Below are positions 8,818 to 19,577 of a stretch of DNA of 64,000 nt, piece by piece; the first letter of the stretch is position 1; the number at the start of each line of letters is the position of its first letter. Source of the DNA: Glycomyces fuscus. Its GTDB lineage: Bacteria > Actinomycetota > Actinomycetes > Streptosporangiales > Streptosporangiaceae. The position numbers were made by a program, and so were the translations under genes. A model generated the notes under the pieces. That model worked only from the letters and a program-made list of their open reading frames with translations. It did no database searches and was not told the DNA's origin. The DNA lies in NCBI GenBank assembly GCA_002529455.1, contig NYMS01000043.1:57049-121048 (forward strand), read 5' to 3'.

Positions 8818-10050
8818 TCAGCTCAGCTCGTTGAGCGCCTTCTCCGCCTCGGCCAGCCACGAGCGGCGGGCCTCCAGCGCGTCCTCGTACTCCCGGACCC
8901 GGCGCTCGTCGCCCTTCGCCCTGGCCTTGTCCAGCTTGGTCTCCAGGTCGGCGATCGCCGACGCCAGCTGGGCGGCCGTGTCCCTGGCACGGGCGCGCGC
9001 CTCGGGGTTGCTGCGCTCCCACTCCGCGTCCTCGGCCCGGCGCACGCCGTCCTCGATCTGGCGGAAGGCGCCCTCCAGCTGGTCGCGCACGTCCCGCGGC
9101 AGCTCACCGGCCTCCTCCCAGGCGTCCTGGAACTCGCGCAGCCGCGCACGCGCCCGGCGCGGGTCGGAGATCTCCGGGATCTCCGCCCTGGCCTCGGCCA
9201 GGATCCGCTCCTTGGCCTCGGCGTTGACCCGCAGTTCGGCGTCGCGCTCGGCGAAGGTCGCGTTGCGCGCGTCGAAGAAGGTGTCCTGCGCGGCCTTGAA
9301 GCGCGCCCACAGCTTGTCCTCGCTCGCCCGGTCCGCGCGGCCGCTGCTCTTCCAGCGCTGCATCAGGTCGCGGTAGGCGCGGGCCGTGGCCCCCCAGTCG
9401 GTGGAGCCAGACAGGGCCTCGGCCTCCACCACGATGCGCTCCTTCTCCGCGCGCACCGACTCGCGCTCCTGGTCCAGGTTGGCGAAGTAGGCCTTGCGCC
9501 GCTTGGAGAAGGAGTTGCGCGCCGCCGACATGCGCTTCCACAGCGCCTGCTCGGTGGGCCGGTCGGCCCGCGGGGCCTTCTTCCACTCCTCGATGAGCTG
9601 GAGCATCCGCTCGCCGCCGGACTTCCAGTGCGTCGTCTCCACCGCGACCCGCTCGGCCTCGGCGACGATGCGCTCCTTGACCTCCCGGGCCTGGCCGCGC
9701 GCCTGCTCCTGGGCCTGCTTCTGCTCGACCTTGCGCTCCTCGGCGCGGTCCGCCAGCGCGTCCAGGCGCCTCATCAGCGAATCCAGGTCACCGACCGCGT
9801 GCGCCTCCCGGACGGAGTCGCGCAGCTTGTCGATGTTCGACATCGCGGCGGAGGCGGACAGGTCGGTGTTGCGGAGCCGGTTCTCCAGCAGCTCCACCTC
9901 GGTGACCAGGGAGTCGTACTTGCGCCGGAAGAAGGTCAGGGCCTCCTCCGGCGCCCCCGCCTGCCACGATCCGACGACCCGCTCGCCTTCGCTCGTGCGC
10001 ACGTAGACCGTGCCTTCGTCGTCTACGCGGCCCCAAGGGTCCGTGGTCAC
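8818..10050 (-). CDS. DUF349 coiled-coil protein
   Basis: This is a 410-residue, almost entirely helical, charged protein made of repeated DUF349 units. Each unit carries the W-x-R/K-x-KxxGR-like signature, for example DLMQRWKSSGRADRASEDKL and LIEEWKKAPRADRPTEQALW. The N-terminus MTTDPWGRVDDEGTVYVRT is the conserved start of the actinobacterial group. Translation begins at a GTG with GGAGG seven bases upstream. In actinomycetes these genes are often near relA and the MBL-hisS-aspS region. Function is unknown; no membrane segment or enzyme motif is visible. Confidence 0.85.
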   Translation of the reverse strand: MTTDPWGRVDDEGTVYVRTSEGERVVGSWQAGAPEEALTFFRRKYDSLVTEVELLENRLRNTDLSASAAMSNIDKLRDSVREAHAVGDLDSLMRRLDALADRAEERKVEQKQAQEQARGQAREVKERIVAEAERVAVETTHWKSGGERMLQLIEEWKKAPRADRPTEQALWKRMSAARNSFSKRRKAYFANLDQERESVRAEKERIVVEAEALSGSTDWGATARAYRDLMQRWKSSGRADRASEDKLWARFKAAQDTFFDARNATFAERDAELRVNAEAKERILAEARAEIPEISDPRRARARLREFQDAWEEAGELPRDVRDQLEGAFRQIEDGVRRAEDAEWERSNPEARARARDTAAQLASAIADLETKLDKARAKGDERRVREYEDALEARRSWLAEAEKALNELS

Positions 10051-10500
10051 CGTGTCCTCCTGCTGTCATGAACCCGGCCGTGGGGCGGGTTCGGGTCGTC
10101 GCGTCGCACTCCCCGCCGGTTCGCGCCGGGAACCACCGTGCTGAGCACGATATCCCCGCGATCCGACGGAAGGCGCCGCGCCGTGAATTCACGTCTGCGC
10201 AGATCACGCGGGTCCGCGCGTCCCCGGGCACCGGGCCGGGCCCTCCCGCCCAGCGCAGGCGCGGGCAGGGGCCCCGGCGTGCACCAAGGACGGTGACCAA
10301 TATGGCATTACCACGCGGTTTGGCAAAGAGGCCAGCCGCGCGCGGTGATCGAATGGTGATCAAACGCGTACCGTCGGACGATCGCCGGGTCGCCGCCCCT
10401 CCCGTGCCTCGGTAGGCTGCACCCGGGGGACGCTGCGTCCGGACCGCGGACCCGCCGCCCCGCGACCGCGCACCCGACCGAGGACAGGACGACATCCGCC
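10051..10500. promoter_or_regulatory. Divergent promoter region between DUF349 and MBL-hydrolase genes
   Basis: This 450-base region lies between divergent genes. Two perfect palindromes abut: CGTGAATTCACG at 10182-10193 and TCTGCGCAGA at 10194-10203. A minus-strand TTGCCA, 16-base spacer, CATATT pair near 10295-10325 could serve the DUF349 gene, and a TAGGCT box at 10413-10418 could be the -10 element of the MBL gene. The GGTGATC heptamer is repeated directly near 10344-10361. Confidence 0.45.
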
Positions 10501-11178
10501 GTGCTCATCGCCGCACTTCCCACCGGGCCCCTCGCCGCGAACTGCTACGTGCTCGCACCGGCCCCGGGCGGCGACTGCGTCATCGTCGATCCCGGCCAGG
10601 AGGCCTCCGAGCAGGTGGACAAGGTCCTGTCCGAGCACGGGCTGACCCCCGCCGCGGTGCTGCTCACCCACGGCCACTTCGACCACGTGTGGTCGGCCGC
10701 CGACCTGTGCGCGCGCCACGGCGTCCCCGTCCACCTGCACGCCGAGGACCGCGGGCTGCTCACCGAGCCCGCCGCCGGCGTCGACCCCGGCTTCGCCGCG
10801 CAGCTGTCCGCCCTGCTGGGCCCGGGCCCGTACACCGAGCCCGACGACCTGGTCGAGGTCTGCGGCGGCGACACCCTCACCCTGGCCGGACTGGACCTGG
10901 CGGTGGAGCACACCCCCGGCCACACCCCCGGCTCGGTCGTGTACACGGTGACCACCGAGGACGGGGTCCCCGTGATGTTCGCCGGGGACCTGGTCTTCGC
11001 CGGGTCCATCGGCCGCACCGACTTCCCCGGCGGCGACCACGCCGCCATGCTGCGCAGCCTCGCCAGCGCGGTGCTGGGCCGCCCCGACGCCACCCAGATC
11101 CTGCCCGGCCACGGTCCGGCCACCACCGTCGAGCGCGAGCGCGCCACCAACCCCTACCTGCGCGATATCACCGGCTGA
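10501..11178 (+). CDS. MBL-fold metallohydrolase (glyoxalase II-like)
   Basis: The 225-residue protein has the zinc-binding THGHFDH motif at residues 56-62, followed by HTPGHTPGS, FAGDLVFAGSIGRTDFPGG and a C-terminal GHGPAT histidine. Together these give the full dinuclear metal site of the glyoxalase II/YcbL subfamily, which hydrolyses thioesters such as S-lactoylglutathione or analogues. Actinomycetes use mycothiol, so the natural substrate may be a mycothiol thioester, but this is inference. It starts at a GTG with GAGGACAGGACG upstream. It usually lies just before hisS and aspS; here aspS follows directly. Confidence 0.85.
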   Translation: MLIAALPTGPLAANCYVLAPAPGGDCVIVDPGQEASEQVDKVLSEHGLTPAAVLLTHGHFDHVWSAADLCARHGVPVHLHAEDRGLLTEPAAGVDPGFAAQLSALLGPGPYTEPDDLVEVCGGDTLTLAGLDLAVEHTPGHTPGSVVYTVTTEDGVPVMFAGDLVFAGSIGRTDFPGGDHAAMLRSLASAVLGRPDATQILPGHGPATTVERERATNPYLRDITG

Positions 11179-11294
11179 CCCCGGCTCCCGGCCGCCTCTC
11201 CGTCCCGCAGGAACGACGTATGACCACCCCACACCACCGAGGCGTCCACCGCCCGGGCGCACCCGCGCGGCCGCACGGCGGACGAGATACCCGC

Positions 11295-11323
11295 ACCGGT
11301 CCCGCCTGAGGGCGGGTTCCGGT
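11295..11323 (+). promoter_or_regulatory. Hairpin in the aspS upstream region
   Basis: CCCGCC (11301-11306) pairs with GGCGGG (11311-11316) around a TGAG loop, and ACCGG (11295-11299) pairs with CCGGT (11319-11323) outside a small bulge. It may be the terminator of the MBL gene or an attenuator before aspS. The stop of a possible 29-codon ORF (11220-11309) falls in the loop. Confidence 0.5.
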
Positions 11324-11451
11324 GGCTTCGCACGCCCTTCCCCGGGCTTTCCCCGCCGGGTGCCCGAAGGCCGTGTGCGCAGGATCTGGCCCGTACCCGA
11401 GTGCAGGTCGGGCACACTTGACACGAACAAAGACGCTGAAGGAGTAGTCCG

Positions 11452-13206
<1,755 letters not shown>

Positions 13207-13219
13207 GGGCCGCGGGCCC

Positions 13220-13265
13220 CGCCGGGGACGGCGCGCACGGCGCGCACGGCGCGCCGTCCCCGGCG
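13220..13265 (+). terminator. Terminator-like hairpin after aspS
   Basis: A perfect 17-bp stem (13220-13236 with 13249-13265) with a 12-base loop begins 14 bases after the aspS stop. It may also serve the minus-strand zinc-finger gene that ends at 13362. Confidence 0.7.
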
Positions 13266-13361
13266 TGTGTTCGGGGGAGGACCCCGAAGACCCCGGTCCC
13301 GCCCTCCGGACGGCTCGGAGCCGGAGCGGCGACGGCCGGGGGACGGGGCGCCCCCGGGGCG

Positions 13362-13499
13362 TCACGGCCTCCTGCCTCCGCAGTTCCCGCAGTTGCCGTC
13401 ACCGTCGGGGTTGCCGGTTCCGCACAGGCGGCACTGCCAGTCCCACACGGTGCCGCTGACCTCGAACCTCACCACGGCGTGCCTGAGCACCGGGTACAT
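13362..13499 (-). CDS. Small RanBP2-type zinc-finger protein
   Basis: A 45-residue protein whose C-terminal half matches the RanBP2 zinc-finger consensus exactly: W21-x-C23-x2-C26-x3-N30-x6-C37-x2-C40. The ATG at 13499 is preceded by GAGG at about the right distance. Upstream in-frame codons stay open to 13682 but do not look coding. The N-terminal 20 residues (MYPVLRHAVVRFEVSGTVWD) may form a short beta segment. RanBP2 fingers in eukaryotes bind ubiquitin or single-stranded RNA; in bacteria the role is not established. It stands alone, converging on aspS. The main doubt is whether it is expressed. Confidence 0.6.
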   Translation of the reverse strand: MYPVLRHAVVRFEVSGTVWDWQCRLCGTGNPDGDGNCGNCGGRRP

Positions 13500-14083
13500 G
13501 GGCCTGTCCTCGGGGGTCGAAGAATTTCGCACTTCCAGTGGGGTGCCCGAATTCCTCCTATTTTGAACCTGTCCCATTCGGTCACTCGGAGAAAACGGGC
13601 GGTTATCGGGCGTCATAAACGGGTGGGTGTGTGGCCGGACACGGCCGCAGGGCCCCGGAGCGGATGCGCGGACAGCCGTCATCCCCTACGGTTGAGGGCG
13701 AATCACCCCTTCCGAGCCGCGATGAGAACGTGTTGTGGAGTGGACACGGAACTCACGGGGACCCCCGCTCGCGGGTGGAAGTGGTGGCGGAGTGCATTCT
13801 GCGCTGTTGAGTCACACGGGCGTAACGATTTTCGCCCCGCGATCGGTCGGGTGCGGCCGCGGGTGCGGGATCCGGCGCCCTCCCGCCGCGCCGACGGAGC
13901 ACGCGGGTCCGCGTCCATCCAGGTCACAGGAACGCCGGATGGCGCGTGCGTCGGCTCCGCCCCCGTCCCGGCACCGGATCCGGCCCAGCCCCGAACACTA
14001 GAATGAGCCGGTCGGAACGTTTCAGGGGTGACCGTGCCCGAGCGCGGGTGTGACGTCCGAGACGACATGAGGATGAGTCATAC
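13500..14083. other. Intergenic region upstream of the zinc-finger gene and the SpoIIE phosphatase gene
   Basis: A 584-base divergent region. The first 110 bases are AT-richer, with EcoRI-like GAATTC and an AATAGGAGG on the minus strand, and probably hold the zinc-finger promoter. Short segments on either strand recall DUF397 proteins but are too short and frame-broken to call. No other gene is visible. The phosphatase start at 14084 has GAGGATGAG upstream. Confidence 0.4.
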
Positions 14084-16114
14084 GTGAACGGAAAACGCGC
14101 TTCAGGCGATGGTTCCGAGAGCGCTCTCGCGGAGGCGTTCTCCCACGCCCCCGAGCCCATGGCGCTCACCCTGGCCGACGGCGCGATCGTGCACGCCAAC
14201 CTGGCCTTCGGCGAGCTCTTCGGCCGCGAAGCCTCCGAGCTCGCCGGGCGGACCTGGTTCGACCTCCTCGGCGGTGACGACGCCCAGCGCGGCGCCCGCG
14301 TCCACGGCGAGGCCCTCGCCGGGCGCTGGGGGCGCCGGTCCCGCCTGCGCCTGAACGTCGACGACAAGGCGGCCCACCTGGTGGAGGCCGAGCTGCGCCC
14401 CCTGCCCGGGGACGGGGAGGAGGACGCCCGCGCGGTCGTCCTGCTGCACGTGCTCTCCACCGAGGAGGCCGACCTGCGCGTGATCGGCGAACTGCGCACC
14501 GACAACTCCGACTCCGTGCTGTGGAGCCTGGACCCGGCCAGCGGACGCCTGCGCGAGATGTTCGGCCCCACCCCGCTGGGCGCCCTGCTCGCCGGGAACG
14601 ACCGCGAGCTCGAACGCATCCTGGAGCGGGTCCACCCCGACGACATCGCCCGCGTGCGCGACGCCATATCCGCCTCCTTCGCCGGGCGCGACTACGAGCA
14701 GCGCTTCCGCGTCTTCGACCGCCTCGGCGACGAGCGCTCCCTGCACGTGCGCGCCCGCTACGTGCCCGGCGACCCCGACCGCCTCGTGGGCATCGTCGAC
14801 GACGTCACCGAGCACGTCCAGCTCGTGCGCCGCCTCGCCGACCGCCGCCGCACCGAGGCCGAGCACGGACGCCTGGTCACCGAGCTGTCCTCCAAACTCG
14901 TCTCGGCCACCACCGTCGACAAGGTCATGGACCTGCTCAGCGAGGAGTTCCTGCCCATCTTCGGCGGCGTCCAGGCCATCGCCCTCTACGTCGAGGGAGG
15001 GCTGCTGCGCAGCTCGCCCAGCGCCCGCACCCGCAGCGGCAACAGCAACATCGACCACATAGACGGCCGCCGCGCCGACGACACCGACTTCCCCATGGGC
15101 GCCGTCATCCAGGACCGACAGCCCCGCTTCTTCGAGAGCCGCGCCGAGATCATCAGCCGCTTCCCCGCCGCCGTCGAGCTCATGCGCCAGGTGCGCGGCC
15201 AGGCCTGGGCCACCGTGCCCATCTTCGGCGACGGCAAGGTCGCCCTGGGCGTGTGGCAGATGGTCTGGGACCGCCCCCACCACGCCAGCCGCGACGAGCG
15301 GGCCCTGATGCTCACCTTCGCCGGACTCGCCGGGCAGGCCCTCCAGCGCATCAAGGCGCAGCAGGCCGAGCTGGAGCTGGCCGACGCGGTCCAGCGCCGC
15401 ATGCTGCCCCGCCAGGTCGCCAGCTTCCCGGACATGGACATCGCCACCAAGTACCTGCCCTCCCGCGCGGACTGGCGCATCTGCGGCGACTTCTACGACG
15501 TCATCGAGCTCCCCGAGAGCAAGGTCGGCCTCCTGGTCGGCGACGTCCAGGGGCACGGCGTCGAGGCGGCGGCCGCCATGGGCCAGATCCGCGTGGCCTT
15601 CCGCGCCTACGCCACCAACCAGTCCGACCCCGGCGTCGTCCTGGGCGAGACCAACCGCCTGCTCGCCGAGACCGGCGAGATCGTCTTCGCCACCTGCGGC
15701 TACCTCGTCGTGGACCGCGAGAGCGGTGTCATGCAGGCGGCCTGGGCCGGACAGCCGCCCGTCGTCCTGGCCACTCGGGACGGCTACGAGCTCTGGGAGC
15801 CCGAGACCGGTCCGCCGCTGGGCGTGCTCTCCGACCCCGAGTACGCGGTCACCACCCGCATGCTCCCGCCCGGCACCGCCCTGCTGCTGTGCTCCGACGG
15901 GCTCGTGGAGAGCTCCGAGGTGCCCATGGGGGAGGGGCTGGCCCGGGTCGGCGCGGCGCTCGCCGAGCACCACGAGAGCCCCGAGGACGCCGCGCACGTC
16001 ATCGCCGAGATGGCCCCGGCCGGACGCGGCGACGACATCGCCCTGCTCATCACCCGCATGGTCCCCTCGGTCGAGCCCGCGCGGGACCGCGCGGCCGTGG
16101 CGTCGACGACCTGA
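14084..16114 (+). CDS. PAS-GAF-SpoIIE protein serine phosphatase
   Basis: This is a 676-residue soluble PP2C/SpoIIE-family phosphatase. Residues of about 15-130 and 140-250 look like two PAS domains (the second contains VHPDDIARVRDAI), 265-425 like a GAF domain, and 440-660 form the SpoIIE domain. Metal-binding aspartates lie in CGDFYDVIEL, LVGDVQGHG, LLLCSDGLVESSE and GRGDDIALL, so it should be active. Such proteins usually dephosphorylate anti-sigma-factor antagonists in stress and differentiation partner switches. No kinase or antagonist gene lies next to it, so its target is elsewhere. It starts at a GTG; rarA follows within 35 bases. Confidence 0.85.
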   Translation: MNGKRASGDGSESALAEAFSHAPEPMALTLADGAIVHANLAFGELFGREASELAGRTWFDLLGGDDAQRGARVHGEALAGRWGRRSRLRLNVDDKAAHLVEAELRPLPGDGEEDARAVVLLHVLSTEEADLRVIGELRTDNSDSVLWSLDPASGRLREMFGPTPLGALLAGNDRELERILERVHPDDIARVRDAISASFAGRDYEQRFRVFDRLGDERSLHVRARYVPGDPDRLVGIVDDVTEHVQLVRRLADRRRTEAEHGRLVTELSSKLVSATTVDKVMDLLSEEFLPIFGGVQAIALYVEGGLLRSSPSARTRSGNSNIDHIDGRRADDTDFPMGAVIQDRQPRFFESRAEIISRFPAAVELMRQVRGQAWATVPIFGDGKVALGVWQMVWDRPHHASRDERALMLTFAGLAGQALQRIKAQQAELELADAVQRRMLPRQVASFPDMDIATKYLPSRADWRICGDFYDVIELPESKVGLLVGDVQGHGVEAAAAMGQIRVAFRAYATNQSDPGVVLGETNRLLAETGEIVFATCGYLVVDRESGVMQAAWAGQPPVVLATRDGYELWEPETGPPLGVLSDPEYAVTTRMLPPGTALLLCSDGLVESSEVPMGEGLARVGAALAEHHESPEDAAHVIAEMAPAGRGDDIALLITRMVPSVEPARDRAAVASTT

Positions 16115-16144
16115 CCGGTGCCCTCCGCGGCCTACCCTGGACAG

Positions 16145-17536
16145 GTGTCCGACACGCTCTTCGACGACGCCGGCGCGGAGGCCGCCAGGGGCCAGGAACC
16201 GCTCGCCGTGCGCATGCGCCCCCGTACCCTCGACGAGGTCGTGGGCCAGCGCCACCTGCTCGGCGAGGGCAGCCCGCTGCGCCGCCTGGTCGAGGACGAC
16301 GCGCCCATGTCCGTGTTCCTGTGGGGCCCGCCCGGTACCGGCAAGACCACCCTGGCCACCGTGGTCAGCCGCGTCACCAAGCGCCGCTTCGTGGAGCTGT
16401 CCGCCGTCAACGCCGGGGTCAAGGACGTGCGCGCCGTCGTCGACGACGCCCGTCGCCGCATGGGCATGCACGGCACCCGCACCCTGCTCTTCGTGGACGA
16501 GGTCCACCGCTTCAACAGGACCCAGCAGGACGCACTGCTGCCCGCCGTGGAGAACCGCTGGGTCAGCTTCATCGGCGCCACCACCGAGAACCCCTTCTTC
16601 TCCGTGGTCAGCCCCCTGCTGTCGCGCTCCCTGCTGCTGTCCCTGGAGTCGCTGGAGGAGGCCGACGTCCGCGCGCTGGTGGACCGGGCCCTGGCCGACG
16701 AGCGCGGACTGGGCGGCCGGTACACGCTCTCCGACGACGGCGCGGACCACCTCGTGCGCCTCGCGGGCGGCGACGGCCGCCGCTCCCTGACCTACCTGGA
16801 GGCCGCCGCGCTCGTGGCGGGGCCCGCCCCCCGCCCGTCGCCCCCCTCAGGCGACGCCTCCGGCGAGGCCCTCCCCGACGCCGGGCCGGTCACCATCACC
16901 GCCGACCACGTCGAGCGCGCCGTCGACCGGCACGCCGTGCGCTACGACCGCTCCGGCGACCAGCACTACGACGTCGTCAGCGCCTTCATCAAGAGCATGC
17001 GCGGCTCGGACCCCGACGCCGCCCTGCACTACCTCGCCCGCATGATCGAGGCGGGGGAGGACCCCCGCTTCATCGCACGCCGCCTCGTCGTGCACGCCAG
17101 CGAGGACGTCGGCATGGCCGACCCCACCGCCCTGCAGACCGCCGTGGCCGCCGCCCAGGCCGTCGAGCTCATCGGCATGCCCGAGGCTCGCATCAACCTC
17201 GCCCAGGCCGTCATCCACATCAGCCTGGCCCCCAAGTCCAACGCGGTCATCGCCGCCATCGACGCCGCCGCGGCCGACGTGCGCGCGGGCCTGGCCGGGC
17301 CCGTCCCCGCCCACCTGCGCGACGGCCACTACCGGGGCGCCGCCGAACTCGGCCACGGCAAGGGCTACCGCTACGCCCACGACTTCCCCGGCGGCGTCGC
17401 CCCCCAGCAGCACGCCCCCGACGGACTCGTCGGCCGCGAGTACTACCGGCCCACCCAGCACGGCGCCGAACGGCGCTTCGGCGAGATCCTCCAGCGCATC
17501 AAGGGGGTCCTGCGGGGCGGCGGCCAGCGCGGCTGA
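16145..17536 (+). CDS. rarA: Replication-associated recombination protein A (RarA/MgsA AAA+ ATPase)
   Basis: RarA is a clamp-loader-like AAA+ ATPase acting at stalled replication forks. The protein has 463 residues. Walker A is GPPGTGKTT, Walker [11 protein letters not shown], sensor 1 [11 protein letters not shown]; the C-terminal tetramerisation domain includes [20 protein letters not shown] and [16 protein letters not shown] chose the GTG at 16145 ([10 protein letters not shown]) over a GTG at 16118 because it matches the family N-terminus. A TACCCT box at 16133-16138 ends six bases before it, so translation may be leaderless. The gene converges on the pseudokinase gene. Confidence 0.94.
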   Translation: MSDTLFDDAGAEAARGQEPLAVRMRPRTLDEVVGQRHLLGEGSPLRRLVEDDAPMSVFLWGPPGTGKTTLATVVSRVTKRRFVELSAVNAGVKDVRAVVDDARRRMGMHGTRTLLFVDEVHRFNRTQQDALLPAVENRWVSFIGATTENPFFSVVSPLLSRSLLLSLESLEEADVRALVDRALADERGLGGRYTLSDDGADHLVRLAGGDGRRSLTYLEAAALVAGPAPRPSPPSGDASGEALPDAGPVTITADHVERAVDRHAVRYDRSGDQHYDVVSAFIKSMRGSDPDAALHYLARMIEAGEDPRFIARRLVVHASEDVGMADPTALQTAVAAAQAVELIGMPEARINLAQAVIHISLAPKSNAVIAAIDAAAADVRAGLAGPVPAHLRDGHYRGAAELGHGKGYRYAHDFPGGVAPQQHAPDGLVGREYYRPTQHGAERRFGEILQRIKGVLRGGGQRG

Positions 17537-17564
17537 GCGGCCGGGGGCCGCGGGCCCCGCCGGA

Positions 17565-17592
17565 GTGCGCCCGCGCGCGTCCGCGGGCGCAC
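17565..17592. terminator. Hairpin between rarA and the pseudokinase gene
   Basis: An 11-bp perfect stem (17565-17575 with 17582-17592) with a six-base loop lies between two convergent stops 66 bases apart, so it probably terminates both transcripts. Confidence 0.6.
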
Positions 17593-17602
17593 CCCACGGC
17601 GG

Positions 17603-19195
17603 TCAGTCGGTGAACAGCTCCGTGACCTGCACGATCTCCCGGGGGCCCTCGTCCCCCTCCCCGTCGGCCTCGGCGAAGGTCACCTCCACGATGACCACCG
17701 GGCCCCACGACAGGTAGTCGACGAAGTCGCTGCCGGTCAGCTCCCAGGTGCCGCGGCCCTCCTCGTCGATGAACAGGTGCTCGGGCGCGGCGCAGAACTT
17801 CGCGCAGAGCACCTCGGCGTCCGGGGCGATGACGGCCTCGCCGGGCTCCCCGGCCACGTCCCACTGCTCGGCCCAGGCCGTGTGGCTGGGGATGCCCCGG
17901 CCGCGGACCGGCTCGTCCTCGCGGTCGACCGGGGTGTAGACCCACGGCCCCGACTCGGGGGACTCCTGCTCGGCGGGGTCGAACCGCACCACCAGCGTCA
18001 GCGGGTCCTGCTCGGCGACGGGGCTCGGCGACGCGGAGCCCTCCCCGGAGGCGCCGGAGGCCAGGGCGTCCCCCTGGTCGGAGCCGACCAGCCGCGAGAC
18101 GCCCCACACGCCGCCGCCGACCAGCGCGAGCGCGAGCGCCGCGCTCCCGGCCAGGAACACGACGCGGGCGGGGCGCCGGTTGGCCATGCGCCCCTCCAAC
18201 CGGATGACCTCGGGCACCCGGGCGGGCGGCTCCACGGCGTGCCACTCGCGCTCCATGATGCGCGCCAGCTCGTCGCGGTCCGGGACGGCGGACGCGCCCC
18301 CGGCCGGGGAGCCCGCCGCGCCCCCGCCGCCCTCCACGGCGTTCTGCGCCTGCCACACCGCGATGACCGCGCCGATCACCTCGCGCAGGCTGGGACGGCC
18401 GTCCGGGTCGGGGTCCAGGGAGCGCCCGACCACGGGCTGGAGCCCCCTGGCCAGTCCCGTCAGGTCGAAGGCGCCCCGTGCGGCGCGCTCGGCGATCTCC
18501 TCGGGCTCCCCGGGGCCGAAGGGCAGGCGCCCGGTCCCGGCGAAGGCGACCACGGCGCCCCAGGCGAACACGTCGGCGGCGGGCGTGGCCGCCCCGCCCC
18601 GGAAGCGCTCGGGGCTCAGCCAGGTGGCCCCCGCCCCGCGCATCCTCTCCGGGGACGCCACGACCGCGCACTCCATGATGTGCGGGCCGCTCGACTCCAG
18701 CAGGATCTCGCTGGGGCGCAGCGACCCGTGCGCCACACCGCGCGCGTGCAGCGCGGACAGGCCCTCGGCCAGGCCGGTGGCCAGCGCGATGAGCTTGCCG
18801 GTGCCCAGCCCGCCGCGCTTGGTGACGAAGTGGGACAGCCGCTCGCCCGCCGTGTAGGGCATGGCCAGCCACGGGGGGTTGGCGTCGCTGTCGAAGGCCA
18901 GGGGGACGACCACGCGCCCGGAGCCGACGCCCGACAGGGCCCGCAGGCGCCGCCCCAACGCGGGGTAGGCGTCCGCGGAGTCCAGTTCGGGGGATGTGAG
19001 GACCTTCACGGCCACCAGGCGGTCGTCCGCGCTGGGGGAGGCGGTGTCCACGGCGGCGTAGACGGTGCCGCTGCCCCCCTGCCCCAGGCGTCCGAGGACG
19101 AGGTAGGGGCCGATCCGTGAGGGGTCGTCCGGATAGAGAGGGGCCAGGTCCGGCGGTACCAGTACGGAGATCTCTCGGGGAGAACGAGGGCTCAT
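17603..19195 (-). CDS. Membrane-anchored Ser/Thr pseudokinase
   Basis: The 530-residue protein has a PknB-like kinase fold at about residues 28-285, a membrane helix at about 344-366 and an extracytoplasmic domain of about 165 residues with two cysteines. The ATP site looks intact, with GRLGQGGSGTVY and the VAVK lysine (K64). The catalytic loop is not: HRD is replaced by HGS (156-158), the following N by E, and the DFG segment reads IMECAV. Without the catalytic Asp, Asn and metal-binding Asp it should be a pseudokinase. The ATG at 19195 has AGGACG upstream. It is probably a scaffold or sensor; the ligand of the outer domain is unknown. Confidence 0.85.
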   Translation of the reverse strand: MSPRSPREISVLVPPDLAPLYPDDPSRIGPYLVLGRLGQGGSGTVYAAVDTASPSADDRLVAVKVLTSPELDSADAYPALGRRLRALSGVGSGRVVVPLAFDSDANPPWLAMPYTAGERLSHFVTKRGGLGTGKLIALATGLAEGLSALHARGVAHGSLRPSEILLESSGPHIMECAVVASPERMRGAGATWLSPERFRGGAATPAADVFAWGAVVAFAGTGRLPFGPGEPEEIAERAARGAFDLTGLARGLQPVVGRSLDPDPDGRPSLREVIGAVIAVWQAQNAVEGGGGAAGSPAGGASAVPDRDELARIMEREWHAVEPPARVPEVIRLEGRMANRRPARVVFLAGSAALALALVGGGVWGVSRLVGSDQGDALASGASGEGSASPSPVAEQDPLTLVVRFDPAEQESPESGPWVYTPVDREDEPVRGRGIPSHTAWAEQWDVAGEPGEAVIAPDAEVLCAKFCAAPEHLFIDEEGRGTWELTGSDFVDYLSWGPVVIVEVTFAEADGEGDEGPREIVQVTELFTD

Positions 19196-19577
19196 GAGCG
19201 TCCTGTCGATGCTTCTGGGGCCGAGGGGCGGCTGAGTGTTCGCACATCGTAGTGAAGATCCCGCTTACCGGAGATTGTCTCCCGGGGACGGGCGGACCGT
19301 CGATCCCCGCGGCCCGGACCGGCCGCCCCGCGCGGGGCGCGGACGCACCGTGGCGTCCCCGCGCAGCCGTAGTCGGGACACGATAGGGTCGGCCGAAACC
19401 GGCCCGACCCGTGCGGACCACAGGGGAGGATCCGCCGAGCCCGGGACGCCCGTTCGCGGCACCCGGCCCGGCGCGGTCGCCGGCGTCCCCCGTGGAGCCC
19501 GGCCCCGGGTCCCGGCGCGTGCGCGAAGGGCCGCCGCACACCCTCGAAGCCACCCTCTATCTGCCCACGGAGCCCGC
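19196..19577. promoter_or_regulatory. Divergent region between the pseudokinase gene and the DUF948 gene
   Basis: A 382-base divergent region without a gene. A TAGGGT box at 19384-19389 is a possible -10 element for the DUF948 operon and is followed directly by an imperfect hairpin (GGGTCGG paired with CCGACCC). No convincing -35 element is seen. Confidence 0.35.

Noticed and set aside
8554..10071. 505-codon plus-strand open frame opposite the DUF349 gene
   Set aside because: The composition is Leu/Arg/Gly repeats with no family match, exactly opposite a recognised protein.
13500..13690. DUF397-like fragments on both strands upstream of the zinc-finger gene
   Set aside because: Matches are only 10-15 residues, in different frames and on both strands, so they cannot be told from chance.
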